From: Streptomyces luteolifulvus
Lineage (GTDB): Bacteria; Actinomycetota; Actinomycetes; Streptomycetales; Streptomycetaceae
Length of the DNA stretch: 64,000 bases
Direction: 5' to 3'
NCBI RefSeq assembly: GCF_008806595.1
Contig: NZ_VZRB01000030.1
Location: 31,365 to 95,364 of the forward strand
Part shown: piece by piece, positions 1-8,184 of the stretch
Numbering within the stretch: the first letter of the stretch is position 1
How the letters are laid out: each line of letters opens with the position of its first letter
Made by a program: the position numbers and the translations under genes
The notes under the pieces: model-generated
What the model was told of the DNA's origin: nothing
Databases searched by the model: none
Seen by the model: only the letters and a program-made list of their open reading frames with translations

Positions 1-176
1 AACAGAGGGTGTCCGGCGGGTGACGCGGGCGCCGACGGTGATGTCCGGAAGTCGGTCTATAGTTCGGACAAAGATCGCGGCGTCCGCAGCCGCCTCCGGG
101 CCCGGCCTCTCCCCCCACTCGTGCCCTCCCCAAGTCCGTACGGCAACGAGCCACCAGTGAGAGAGGACAGCGCCGC

Positions 177-1271
177 ATGACGCACGCCCTGACGGAGTCG
201 GAACAACCCCGCAGATCCAGGCGTGCGCCGAACGGCGGACGCTCCAAGCCGCCGCGCCGCCGGGTGTGGCGCTGGATCGCTCTGGGCTTCGTCGTCCTGG
301 TCCTGGCCGGCGCCGGAACCGCCTACTGGCTGTACAGCAGCCTGGACGGCAACATCAAGGGCGTAGACCTCGACCAGGCGCTCGGCGACGACCGGCCCGA
401 GAAGCTGCCCACGTCGGGCCAGAACATCCTGATCCTGGGATCCGACTCCCGCTCCGGCGCCAACGCCGCGCTGGACAAGGCCGACGTCTCGGGGGCGCGC
501 TCCGACACCGCGCTGGTGATGCACATACCCGAGGGCCGCACCAAGGCCGTCGCCGTCAGCATTCCGCGCGACACCCTGGTGACCCGGCCCGAGTGCAGCA
601 CGTCGGACGGTTCGACGGTCGCATCCGCGAAGCGTGTGATGTTCAACTCCATCTACTCGCAGGTCGGTCCGGCCTGTGTGGTCAAGACCGTCGAGCAGAT
701 CTCGGGGGTCCGCATGGACCACTACGTCGAGATCGACTTCGCCGGCTTCAAGGGGCTGGTGGACGCGATCGGCGGGGTGACCGTCAGCGTCGACCAGAAC
801 ATCCACGACACCTCCAGCGGCCTGGACCTGACCGCCGGCACCCACAAGCTGGACGGCACCCAGTCCCTGCAGTTCGTGCGCACCCGGCACGGCATCGGCG
901 ACGGCAGCGACCTCGGACGCATCACCCTCCAGCAGCAGTTCATGACCGCGCTGCTCTCCGAGATCAAGAAGCAGGACCTGCTGGGCAGCCCCACCAAGAC
1001 CTACAAGATCGCCGACGAGCTCACCTCGGCTCTCACCACCGACTCCGACCTCGCCTCGCTCAAGGCGCTGTCCGACTTCGGCCGGAGCATGAACGGCGTC
1101 GACCCGGAGAACATGGAGACGATCATGCTCCCGGTCGAGTACGACAAGACCGACCCCAACCGGGTCGTGGCCGCCGAACCGCAGGCGACGAAGCTGTGGA
1201 AGGCGATCCGCACGGACGCGGAGATTCCCGAGTCGGCGAAGAAGTCCCCGGCCACCGGCGGCACTTCCTGA
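177..1271 (+). CDS. LytR-CpsA-Psr (LCP) family cell-wall protein
   Basis: LCP proteins act outside the membrane and attach lipid-linked polymers such as teichoic acids or other glycopolymers to peptidoglycan. The 364-residue product has an Arg-rich cytoplasmic tail (1-30), one membrane segment (about 31-53) and then the LCP domain. The domain starts near NILILGSDSR and includes SIPRDTLV and FVRTRHG, which fit the family's Arg/Asp phosphate- and metal-binding positions. The length is normal for a single-domain member. ATG is preceded by GAGAGGA at a suitable distance. The gene stands alone and is followed by a strong terminator. The exact polymer cannot be told from the sequence. Confidence in the family is high. 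Confidence 0.93.
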   Translation: MTHALTESEQPRRSRRAPNGGRSKPPRRRVWRWIALGFVVLVLAGAGTAYWLYSSLDGNIKGVDLDQALGDDRPEKLPTSGQNILILGSDSRSGANAALDKADVSGARSDTALVMHIPEGRTKAVAVSIPRDTLVTRPECSTSDGSTVASAKRVMFNSIYSQVGPACVVKTVEQISGVRMDHYVEIDFAGFKGLVDAIGGVTVSVDQNIHDTSSGLDLTAGTHKLDGTQSLQFVRTRHGIGDGSDLGRITLQQQFMTALLSEIKKQDLLGSPTKTYKIADELTSALTTDSDLASLKALSDFGRSMNGVDPENMETIMLPVEYDKTDPNRVVAAEPQATKLWKAIRTDAEIPESAKKSPATGGTS

Positions 1272-1301
1272 CCCGAGGCGGCACCGGAGGTCCGGGATGT
1301 G

Positions 1302-1339
1302 ACGAGGCGGGCTCCACCACGTGGTGGAGCCCGCCTCGT
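1302..1339. terminator. bidirectional terminator, 19-bp perfect stem
   Basis: The arm ACGAGGCGGGCTCCACCAC is followed directly by its exact reverse complement. It lies between the converging LCP gene and the minus-strand propeller gene, and it can serve both. Confidence 0.85.
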
Positions 1340-1351
1340 GCGCGCGGCGCT

Positions 1352-2473
1352 TCAGACCCGGACGGAGGGAGCCATCGCCAGGCCCCCCTCGTCGGTCTGG
1401 CGGGCGATGTGCAGCCCCCCGTCCTCGCCGATCACGGCGAGCACCACACGGCCGTACGCGTCGATTTCCAGCGCCGGCGCACCGACACCGCGGTCGCCGG
1501 CCGGTGACCACCACAGCCCGGACTGTTCCTGCTCCGTCCCGCAGACGGCGAGCAGGATCTGTCCTTCGGCGTCGCGATGGGCCAGCACCGTGCAGTCGTA
1601 GCCGTCCAGCACGGCCCGCAGCACCGCCACGGGCGCCCCGGCCGGCGCGCCGCCGAGGGGAATCAGCCAACTGCCGGGGCGGTGGGCGACGATCCCTCCG
1701 GTGGCCGGGTCGGTCCAGTAGTACGTGGCGCGGTCGGGGGCGGTTTCCAGCACCGCCGCCGTACCCCGGGTCACCGCGACCGGGATGTTGAGGGCTCGGC
1801 GGAACTCGCCGTCGGGCTGGTCCTGCACCCATCGCATGATCAGGTCCTGGCCGCCGGCCATCGCCTCGACGTGTCCGGAGGAATGCGCGACCACGGCCGG
1901 CGGGTCCTGGACCAGGCTGCCCTGGAGGTCGGTCCACGGACCCCACTTGCCGCCCGGCAGCTCTCGCCGGAGCATCAGGCCGCCGCCCGCGTTGCGCACG
2001 AAGACGTGCACGATGCCGGACGAGCTCACCGCCGCCGCCGGAATCCCGAGGCGGGCCGCCTTCTCCCGTTCCTTGTGCGGATTGCCGAGCGAGCGCCACT
2101 CGGTGACGGGGCGTCCGCTCTGGTACTGGATGGCGTGCACGACATCGACGGCCGGCGGACCGTCGCCTTGACGGACCTCGCGCCGGCCGAGGAAGTGGAC
2201 GTAGGTGTCGGCGCCCTGGGTCACCCACAGGTCGGTCAGGTTCGCGACCGGGAAGACATCGGGGCCGGTCCAGTCCGGGCCGCCCGGCCGGATCTCGGTC
2301 CAGCGCAGCAGGCCGGCGTCGGTGCGGGCGTAGGCGGTCAGCCTGCCGTCCTTGCCGCGGACCAGCCAGCGACCGAGCAGGGTGCCCGGGGCCGCGTACC
2401 GCCCGGTCGCCGTGCGGTCCGTACCCCCGACCGCTCTCTCGCGGGCGGCGCCGCGCCCGGATCTGGTCCGCAT
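1352..2473 (-). CDS. hypothetical propeller-like repeat protein, paralogue A
   Basis: I do not recognise a named function. The 373-residue protein has no signal peptide and no membrane segment. It is built of repeated short strands carrying WLVRGKDGRL, HVFVRNAGGG and DGYDCTVLAHR, which suggests a five- to seven-bladed beta-propeller of the PLL/tectonin type; that fold is an inference. The next upstream gene encodes a clear paralogue with the same motifs in the same order, so the two arose by tandem duplication. The ATG at 2473 is preferred over one 21 bp upstream, because GAAGGGGCAGG lies just before it. Carbohydrate binding is possible but unproven. Confidence 0.75.
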   Translation of the reverse strand: MRTRSGRGAARERAVGGTDRTATGRYAAPGTLLGRWLVRGKDGRLTAYARTDAGLLRWTEIRPGGPDWTGPDVFPVANLTDLWVTQGADTYVHFLGRREVRQGDGPPAVDVVHAIQYQSGRPVTEWRSLGNPHKEREKAARLGIPAAAVSSSGIVHVFVRNAGGGLMLRRELPGGKWGPWTDLQGSLVQDPPAVVAHSSGHVEAMAGGQDLIMRWVQDQPDGEFRRALNIPVAVTRGTAAVLETAPDRATYYWTDPATGGIVAHRPGSWLIPLGGAPAGAPVAVLRAVLDGYDCTVLAHRDAEGQILLAVCGTEQEQSGLWWSPAGDRGVGAPALEIDAYGRVVLAVIGEDGGLHIARQTDEGGLAMAPSVRV

Positions 2474-2623
2474 GACGAGACCTGCCCCTTCCATGAGTCT
2501 CGGCGCGGCTTACCTGCCTGCCCCGAACCCATGTACGGGAGGCCGAGCGGGCCCATCATAAGATGATCGTTCGGTGAACAGTGTGCGACGCCCACGTGGG
2601 CGACCACGAGGCCGGTCCCGCGC

Positions 2624-3640
2624 TCAGATCTCCTGCCAGGCCGTCAGCGCCAGCCCCGGCTCCTCCTTGCGCCGGGTCAGGAGCAGCTGCCCGGTGGACG
2701 GGGACGAGGTCGCCGCGACCACGCGGTCCGTCTCGTCCAGGGTGAGGGACACCACGGCGTCGGGGGGCAGTTGCGGACCCGACTCGGTCCACCAGGCGCC
2801 GGCCGTCTCCTGCTCGGTGGGGTACGCGGCGAAGGCGACGCGGCCGCCTGCCGAGCGCTGGGCGAGGAGCGTGCAGTCGTGGCCGTCGAGTTCGCAGCGG
2901 ACGGCGGAGACCGGGCCGGGGCCGGCGGCGGTGAGCAGGGTGGCGGGCTTGGCACCGGGGCGCCAGGCGCACAGATGGCCGGAGTCGTCGGTGAAGTAGA
3001 GCGTCGTGCTCTGCGGGGACGTCGCCAGCGCGCGGAGGGTGCCGGGGCGGACCGCGGCCTCCAGCGCCTCGTCCAGCACCGGTCGTGCGCCCGCCTCCTC
3101 CTGGCTCCAGTGCAGGATCGCGCCGGGCACGGCGGCGTACAGCTCGACCCGGCCGGACTCCCCCGTGACCGCGGCGAGCCCCTCCTGGACATCACGTCCC
3201 TTGAGGTCGAGCCAAGGGTCCCAGCCGCCCTTCTCCTTCTGCGCCAGCATGCCGATCCCGCCCGAGGCGTTGCGGACGAAGACATGGGCGCGGCCCTGGG
3301 CGTCCACGGCGACGGCGGGTGTGCCGGTGCGGTCGCCCCTCCCGTCGGGGTGGCCGAGGGGGTTCCAGTCCAGGGCGGCCAGCCGGGGCCGGAAATGGGT
3401 GGAGTGGACGAGGCCGGACTCGCCGGGCACGGTGGGCCGCCAGGCGACCAGATGGGCGTAGCCGTCACTGCCCCGGCCGACGGCGACCGACGGGTGCAGC
3501 TTCTGGCCGCCGCCCACTGTGCGCGGCGGGTCCCAGGGGCCGCCGGGTCCGTGCTCCGCCCGGCACAGGACGGCGTCCTCGGAGAACAGATAGACACTGA
3601 GCCGCCCGTCTCGGCCGCGTACGAGCCAGTCGCCGTTCAC
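2624..3640 (-). CDS. hypothetical propeller-like repeat protein, paralogue B
   Basis: This 338-residue protein starts MNGDWLVRGRDGRLSVY and matches paralogue A downstream along its whole length. Shared motifs are WLVRGRDGRL, HVFVRNASGGIG and DGHDCTLLAQR. It lacks the 30 or so N-terminal residues of the other copy. It has no signal peptide, no membrane segment and no catalytic motif that I can name. It reads in the same direction as paralogue A with about 150 bp between them, so the two may be co-transcribed or separately promoted. The repeat pattern fits a beta-propeller. Function unknown. Confidence 0.75.
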   Translation of the reverse strand: MNGDWLVRGRDGRLSVYLFSEDAVLCRAEHGPGGPWDPPRTVGGGQKLHPSVAVGRGSDGYAHLVAWRPTVPGESGLVHSTHFRPRLAALDWNPLGHPDGRGDRTGTPAVAVDAQGRAHVFVRNASGGIGMLAQKEKGGWDPWLDLKGRDVQEGLAAVTGESGRVELYAAVPGAILHWSQEEAGARPVLDEALEAAVRPGTLRALATSPQSTTLYFTDDSGHLCAWRPGAKPATLLTAAGPGPVSAVRCELDGHDCTLLAQRSAGGRVAFAAYPTEQETAGAWWTESGPQLPPDAVVSLTLDETDRVVAATSSPSTGQLLLTRRKEEPGLALTAWQEI

Positions 3641-3708
3641 CGGATCACTCTATGGCGCGGCCGCCCGGCTCGCTCCGGGTGGGACGACGGGCGTGCCACC
3701 CTGTTCCC

Positions 3709-4071
3709 ATGACCCCGCTCCTGGTGATCGTCGATGCCGCGAACGTCGTCGGATCGGTGCCCGACGGCTGGTGGCGCGACCGGCGCGGTGCCGCGGAGCG
3801 GTTGCGGGACCGGCTGGCGGCGGACGGGGTGCCGGGGCACGAGGGCCCCGTGGAGATCGTCCTCGTGGTGGAGGGCGCGGCGCGCGGCGTGGAGTCCGCA
3901 CCGGGCGTACGGGTCGAGTCGGCACCGGGCAGCGGGGACGACCATATCGTCGCCCTGGTCACCGAGGCCGGCGGCCGCCCCGTCCTGACGGTCACAGCGG
4001 ACCGCGAACTGCGCCGCAGGGTCGAGCAGTTGGGATCGAGGGTGGCGGGACCGCGGACGGTCCGGCCGTAG
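3709..4071 (+). CDS. small PIN/NYN-like domain protein
   Basis: This 120-residue protein begins MTPLLVIVDAANVVGSVPDGWW. A hydrophobic strand followed by DAANV is typical of NYN/PIN-fold nucleases, where the first Asp binds metal. Later acidic positions (GDDHIVALV and TVTADRELRRRV) fit the second half of the fold. It may be an RNase-like protein; activity is inferred from fold only. An earlier in-frame ATG at 3652 would add 19 residues of low-complexity sequence and is less likely. The gene ends 10 bp from the converging permease gene. Confidence 0.7.
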   Translation: MTPLLVIVDAANVVGSVPDGWWRDRRGAAERLRDRLAADGVPGHEGPVEIVLVVEGAARGVESAPGVRVESAPGSGDDHIVALVTEAGGRPVLTVTADRELRRRVEQLGSRVAGPRTVRP

Positions 4072-4081
4072 GTCACTCCGG

Positions 4082-5605
4082 TTACTGGGGACCGCCCGGC
4101 TTCCCCCGCAGCACCTCCGCCCGGGTCGTCTCCTCGTGGCGGCCCACTCGGCTGTGGGAGCGGCCGTAGAGGAAGTACACGACGCAGCCGACGACCATCC
4201 AGATGCCGAAGCGGAGCCATGTCTCGGCGGGCAGGTTCAGCATCAGCCACAGGGAGGCGAGGACCGAGAGGATCGGCAGGACCGGCACCCACGGGGTGCG
4301 GAACGCCCGGGGCAGGTCGGGGCGGGTCCTGCGGAGGATGATCACGCCGATCGCGACGACCACGAACGCGAACAGCGTGCCGATGTTCACCAGCTCGGCC
4401 AGCTCGCTGAGGCTGGTGAAGCCCGCCAGGATCGCGATCAGCACACCGAGCAGGACGGTCGGCCGGTGCGGGGTCTTGAACTTCGGGTGGACCTGGGAGA
4501 AGAACCGGGGCAGCAGTCCGTCGCGGCTCATCGCGAAGAAGACCCGGGTCTGCCCGAGGAGAAGGATCATGCAGACGGTCGTCAGGCCGACCGCGGCGCC
4601 GAAACTGATGAAGCCGGCGAACCAGGGATGCCCGGTCGACTTGAACGCGTCGGCGAGCGGGGCGTCCACGGACAGCCTGCTGTAGTGCTGCATACCGGTC
4701 ACGACGATCGAGACGGCGACGTACAGGACGGTGCAGATGAGGAGGGAGCCGAGGATGCCGCGGGGCATGTCCCGCTGCGGGTTGCGGGTCTCCTCGGCGG
4801 CGGTGGCCACCACGTCGAAGCCGATGAAGGCGAAGAAGACGACGGAGGCGGCGGTGAAGATGCCCATCACCCCGAAGTTGGACGGGGCCCAGCCGAACAT
4901 CAGCTGGATCAGCGGGGCTTGGAGACTTTCACCGGCCGGTACGGTCTGCGTCTTCGGGACGAACGGATCGTAGTTGTCGCCGTTGATGAGGAACGCACCC
5001 GCGATGATCACGGTGAGGACCACGGTCACCTTGATGGCGACCACGAGCGAGGTGATCCGCGCGGAGAGCTTCACACCGAGCACGAGGATGCCGGTGAGCA
5101 CCAGCACGAGGGCCGCGGCGAGGATGTCGAAGCCGAAGCCCTCGGCTCCCTCTCTCCCGCTCAGGGCATCCGGCAGATGCCAGCCCGCGTTGTCGAGCAG
5201 CGAGGCGATGTAGCCCGACCAGCCGACGGCGACCACCGCGGTGCCGAGCGCGAACTCCAGCACCAGGTCCCAGCCGATGATCCAGGCGGGCAGTTCGCCC
5301 AGAGAGGCGTACGAGAACGTGTACGCGGAGCCCGCCACCGGGACCGTCGAGGCGAACTCGGCGTAGCAGAGCGCGGCGAGCGCGCACGCGACGCCGGCCG
5401 CGACGAAGGCCAGGGACACGGCGGGACCGGCGTTGTTCTTGGCCACCGTGCCGGTCAGAACGAAGATGCCCGTGCCGATGATGACACCGACGCCGAAGAC
5501 GGTCAGATCCACCGCGGACAAGGACTTCTTGAGCGCGTGCTCTGGCTCCTCGGTGTCGAGGATCGACTGCTCGACGTTCTTGGTCCGGAAGAGGGTGCTG
5601 CTCAC
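4082..5605 (-). CDS. APC-family amino acid permease
   Basis: This is a membrane transporter of the amino acid-polyamine-cation superfamily, of the type annotated as cationic amino acid permease. The 507-residue protein has about 12 to 13 hydrophobic segments. The APC signature GVGVIIGTGIFVLTG is in the first helix, and SFGAAVGLTTVCMILLLGQTR is in a later one. The GTG start at 5605 is chosen because GGAGG sits 7 nt before it. An open frame reaching an ATG at 5707 would add 34 poorly conserved residues. The gene lies downstream of dxs on the same strand, but 335 bp and two inverted repeats separate them, so a separate promoter is likely. Substrate is not determined by the sequence. Confidence 0.92.
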   Translation of the reverse strand: MSSTLFRTKNVEQSILDTEEPEHALKKSLSAVDLTVFGVGVIIGTGIFVLTGTVAKNNAGPAVSLAFVAAGVACALAALCYAEFASTVPVAGSAYTFSYASLGELPAWIIGWDLVLEFALGTAVVAVGWSGYIASLLDNAGWHLPDALSGREGAEGFGFDILAAALVLVLTGILVLGVKLSARITSLVVAIKVTVVLTVIIAGAFLINGDNYDPFVPKTQTVPAGESLQAPLIQLMFGWAPSNFGVMGIFTAASVVFFAFIGFDVVATAAEETRNPQRDMPRGILGSLLICTVLYVAVSIVVTGMQHYSRLSVDAPLADAFKSTGHPWFAGFISFGAAVGLTTVCMILLLGQTRVFFAMSRDGLLPRFFSQVHPKFKTPHRPTVLLGVLIAILAGFTSLSELAELVNIGTLFAFVVVAIGVIILRRTRPDLPRAFRTPWVPVLPILSVLASLWLMLNLPAETWLRFGIWMVVGCVVYFLYGRSHSRVGRHEETTRAEVLRGKPGGPQ

Positions 5606-5688
5606 GGGCGTACCTCCCACGCTTGTCGTCCCCGACATGATCGAGAGGGGGCGTGGTGCGTATGCCCCGACGCGAGGGGATTCACGCA

Positions 5689-5734
5689 GATGGGCCGGTT
5701 TCACCACCCTTCGACGTGGCGGAACCGGCCCATC
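5689..5734. promoter_or_regulatory. 12-bp stem-loop upstream of the permease gene
   Basis: GATGGGCCGGTT and AACCGGCCCATC form a perfect 12-bp stem with a 22-nt loop, 84 bp upstream of the permease GTG start. It could be a leader attenuator or the end of the dxs transcript. Confidence 0.5.
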
Positions 5735-5761
5735 CGGACGAGACGTGGCGGGCTAGGGTCG

Positions 5762-5934
5762 GTCGTTTGGATCACTCCGGCTTCTGGCCACGGTGCCGCA
5801 TGGCTGCCGGTGAGCGGGTCTTGGTGCGTGCAGCTGCAAGGCGGAGGAGGGCGTCAACGCGGAGCGTTGGCAACCGACGACAACGCCGCAGATGTGCGTG
5901 CCAAGACCCGCGGCCCAGGCGTGATCCAAACGAC
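5762..5934. repeat. MITE-like element with 14-bp terminal inverted repeats
   Basis: The ends GTCGTTTGGATCAC (5762-5775) and GTGATCCAAACGAC (5921-5934) are exact inverted repeats. Inside is a second inverted pair, GCGGGTCTTGG (5814-5824) and CCAAGACCCGC (5901-5911), which extends imperfectly inward. The centre has AACGCGGAGCGTT. No frame of useful length is present. The right end lies 5 bp from the dxs stop codon. I believe related sequences occur elsewhere in Streptomyces genomes, but this is from memory. No clear target-site duplication is visible. Confidence 0.6.
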
Positions 5935-5939
5935 AGGCC

Positions 5940-7904
5940 TCAGTCGCGTGCGGGCTCCACTGAGTCGATGGCGGCCGCCGTACGGTCGGTGGGGGTCCCC
6001 CCGCTCGAGCGAAGCCGGGAGTGGGGGAGGCCGTCGAGCTTGGCGACGAGGCCGGTGACCTGGCGGGCGATGTCCGGGGCCGTGAGGCCGATCTCGGCCA
6101 TGACCTCGGTGCGGGAGGCGTGGTCGAGGAAGCGCGGCGGGATACCGAAGTCGCGCAGCGGGACGTCGACGCCCGCGTCGCGCAGGGCCTGCGCGACCGC
6201 CGAACCGACTCCGCCGGCGCGGGAGTTGTCCTCGACGGTGACGACCACCCGGTGCCGCTCGGCGAGCGGGGCCATGGCCTCGTCGACGGGCTTGACCCAG
6301 CGCGGGTCGACGACGGTGGTGGTGATGCCCTGCCGGTCGAGCAGTCCGGCGATCTCCAGGCACATGGGGGCGAGGGCTCCCACGGAGACGAGGAGCACGT
6401 CGGGCGTGTCCGTGCCCGCCTCACGCAGCACGTCCATGCCGCCCACCCGACCCACGGCGGGTACGGCGGGACCGACGGCGCCCTTGGAGAAACGGACCAC
6501 GGTCGGCGCGTCGGTGACCTCGACGGCCTCGCGCAGCTGGGCGCGCACCTGCTCGGCGTCGCGCGGCGCGGCGAGCCTCAGACCCGGGACGACCTGGAGG
6601 ATCGACATGTCCCACATGCCGTTGTGGGAGGCGCCGTCGGTGCCGGTGATACCGGCCCGGTCCAGTACGAAGGTCACGCCGCACTTGTGGAGGGCGACGT
6701 CCATCAGCACCTGGTCGAAGGCCCGGTTGAGGAAGGTCGCGTACACCGCGAACACCGGATGCAGACCGCCCGTGGCCAGGCCCGCGGCGGACACGGCGCC
6801 GTGCTGCTCCGCGATGCCGACGTCGTACACCCGCTCCGGGAAGGCCTTGGCGAACTTGTCCAGGCCGACCGGCTGGAGCATGGCCGCCGTGATGGCGACG
6901 ATGTCCTTGCGCTCCCTGCCGAGCTCGACCATCTCGTCGCCGAACACGGACGTCCAGTCCGCGCCGGAGGTGGCGATCGGCAGGCCCGTGTCGGGGTGGA
7001 TCTTGCCGACGGCGTGGAAGCGGTCGGCCTCGTCCTGGAGGGCGGGCTGATAGCCGCGGCCCTTCTCGGTCAGACAGTGCACGATGACCGGTCCGCCGAA
7101 GCGCTTGGCGCGCGCGAGGGCGGACTCCAGGGCCTCGATGTCGTGCCCGTCGATGGGGCCGACGTACTTGAGCCCCAGGTCCTCGAACATGCCCTGCGGG
7201 GCGATGAAGTCCTTCAGGCCCTTCTTGGCGCCGTGCAGGGTCTCGTAGAGCGGCCTGCCGACGACCGGGGTGCGCTCCAGGAGGTCCCTGGTACGGGCCA
7301 GGAAACGCTCGTAGCCGTCGGTGGTACGCAAGGTCGCGAGGTGGTTGGCGAGGCCGCCGATGGTCGGCGCGTACGACCGCTCGTTGTCGTTGACGACGAT
7401 GACCAGGGGGCGGTCCTTGGCGTCGGCGATGTTGTTCAGCGCCTCCCAGGCCATACCGCCGGTGAGGGCGCCGTCACCGATCACGGCGACGACGTGGTCG
7501 TCGCGTTTGAGCACCTGGTTGGCCTTGGCGAGACCGTCGGCCCAGCCGAGGACGGTCGAGGCGTGCGAGTTCTCGATCACGTCGTGCTCGGACTCGGCCT
7601 GCGAGGGGTAGCCGGACAGGCCGCCCTTCATCTTCAGCTTCGAGAAGTCCTGCCGGCCGGTGAGCAGCTTGTGGACGTAGGACTGGTGTCCGGTGTCCCA
7701 GAGCACCTTGTCCTTGGGGGAATCGAACACCCTGTGCAGGGCGATGGTGAGCTCGACGACGCCGAGGTTCGGGCCGAGGTGGCCGCCGGTCTTGGAGACG
7801 GCGTCGACGAGGAAGCTCCGGATCTCCTCTGCCAGCTGGTCCAGCTGCTCCAGGCTGAGCCGGTCCAGATCGCGCGGTCCCCTGATGCGGGTCAGCAGCG
7901 GCAC
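5940..7904 (-). CDS. dxs: 1-deoxy-D-xylulose-5-phosphate synthase
   Basis: Dxs condenses pyruvate and glyceraldehyde 3-phosphate to DXP, the first step of the MEP isoprenoid pathway, in the cytoplasm with thiamine diphosphate. The 654-residue protein shows GHQSYVHKLLTGR near the N terminus and the ThDP motif GDGALTGGMAWEALN. It also has the transketolase pyrimidine domain with YDVGIAEQH and a C-terminal transketolase domain. GTG at 7904 is preceded by AAGGAGG 5 nt away. The last 30 residues or so are unusual: they are encoded by a palindromic interspersed repeat (5991-6029) and do not look like the normal Dxs end. The catalytic parts are complete, so the enzyme should be functional. Confidence 0.97.
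   Translation of the reverse strand: MPLLTRIRGPRDLDRLSLEQLDQLAEEIRSFLVDAVSKTGGHLGPNLGVVELTIALHRVFDSPKDKVLWDTGHQSYVHKLLTGRQDFSKLKMKGGLSGYPSQAESEHDVIENSHASTVLGWADGLAKANQVLKRDDHVVAVIGDGALTGGMAWEALNNIADAKDRPLVIVVNDNERSYAPTIGGLANHLATLRTTDGYERFLARTRDLLERTPVVGRPLYETLHGAKKGLKDFIAPQGMFEDLGLKYVGPIDGHDIEALESALARAKRFGGPVIVHCLTEKGRGYQPALQDEADRFHAVGKIHPDTGLPIATSGADWTSVFGDEMVELGRERKDIVAITAAMLQPVGLDKFAKAFPERVYDVGIAEQHGAVSAAGLATGGLHPVFAVYATFLNRAFDQVLMDVALHKCGVTFVLDRAGITGTDGASHNGMWDMSILQVVPGLRLAAPRDAEQVRAQLREAVEVTDAPTVVRFSKGAVGPAVPAVGRVGGMDVLREAGTDTPDVLLVSVGALAPMCLEIAGLLDRQGITTTVVDPRWVKPVDEAMAPLAERHRVVVTVEDNSRAGGVGSAVAQALRDAGVDVPLRDFGIPPRFLDHASRTEVMAEIGLTAPDIARQVTGLVAKLDGLPHSRLRSSGGTPTDRTAAAIDSVEPARD
5991..6029. 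repeat. interspersed palindromic repeat inside the dxs 3' end
   Basis: GGGGGTCCCCCCGCTCGAGC opens this 39-bp sequence and GTGGGGGAG closes it, so CCCCC/GGGGG arms and a central CTCGAG make it strongly palindromic. I know this sequence as a common Streptomyces intergenic repeat. Here it is translated in frame as part of the Dxs C-terminal tail. Confidence 0.7.
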
Positions 7905-8044
7905 CCGTGCCTCCTTGCAGTAGAGCTGATCGAGCTGTTGCCGGGCTTGTCGAGTCTAATGTTCCGCCTGCGCGCCCGGAGCCCGGGCAGTGCGTCATAC
8001 ATCACGCGATCGGCCCTACCCAGGAAGGCCCTCCCCTACGACAC

Positions 8045-8084
8045 GACTGTTGCCCGGTACCCCCATTGGTACCGGGCAACAGTC
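8045..8084. terminator. terminator downstream of the xylFGH operon
   Basis: GACTGTTGCCCGGTACC and its exact reverse complement are separated by CCCATT. The 17-bp stem lies about 100 bp past the xylH stop on the minus strand. Confidence 0.8.
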
Positions 8085-8091
8085 ACCCCCT

Positions 8092-8130
8092 CAGGGGCGC
8101 GGGGAACTGCGTGACCAGCCACATCGGACC
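8092..8130. repeat. Streptomyces interspersed repeat (GGGGCGCGGGGAACTGC type)
   Basis: The sequence begins CAGGGGCGCGGGGAACTGCG and continues GTGACCAGCCACA. It is a family I recall as widespread between streptomycete genes. Variants occur at 24222-24267 and 42836-42911 in this window. Confidence 0.6.
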
Positions 8131-8184
8131 GGCACCCGCCGAACCACCGCACCCCTTACGGCGCTATGCGCCACGCGCCACGCG

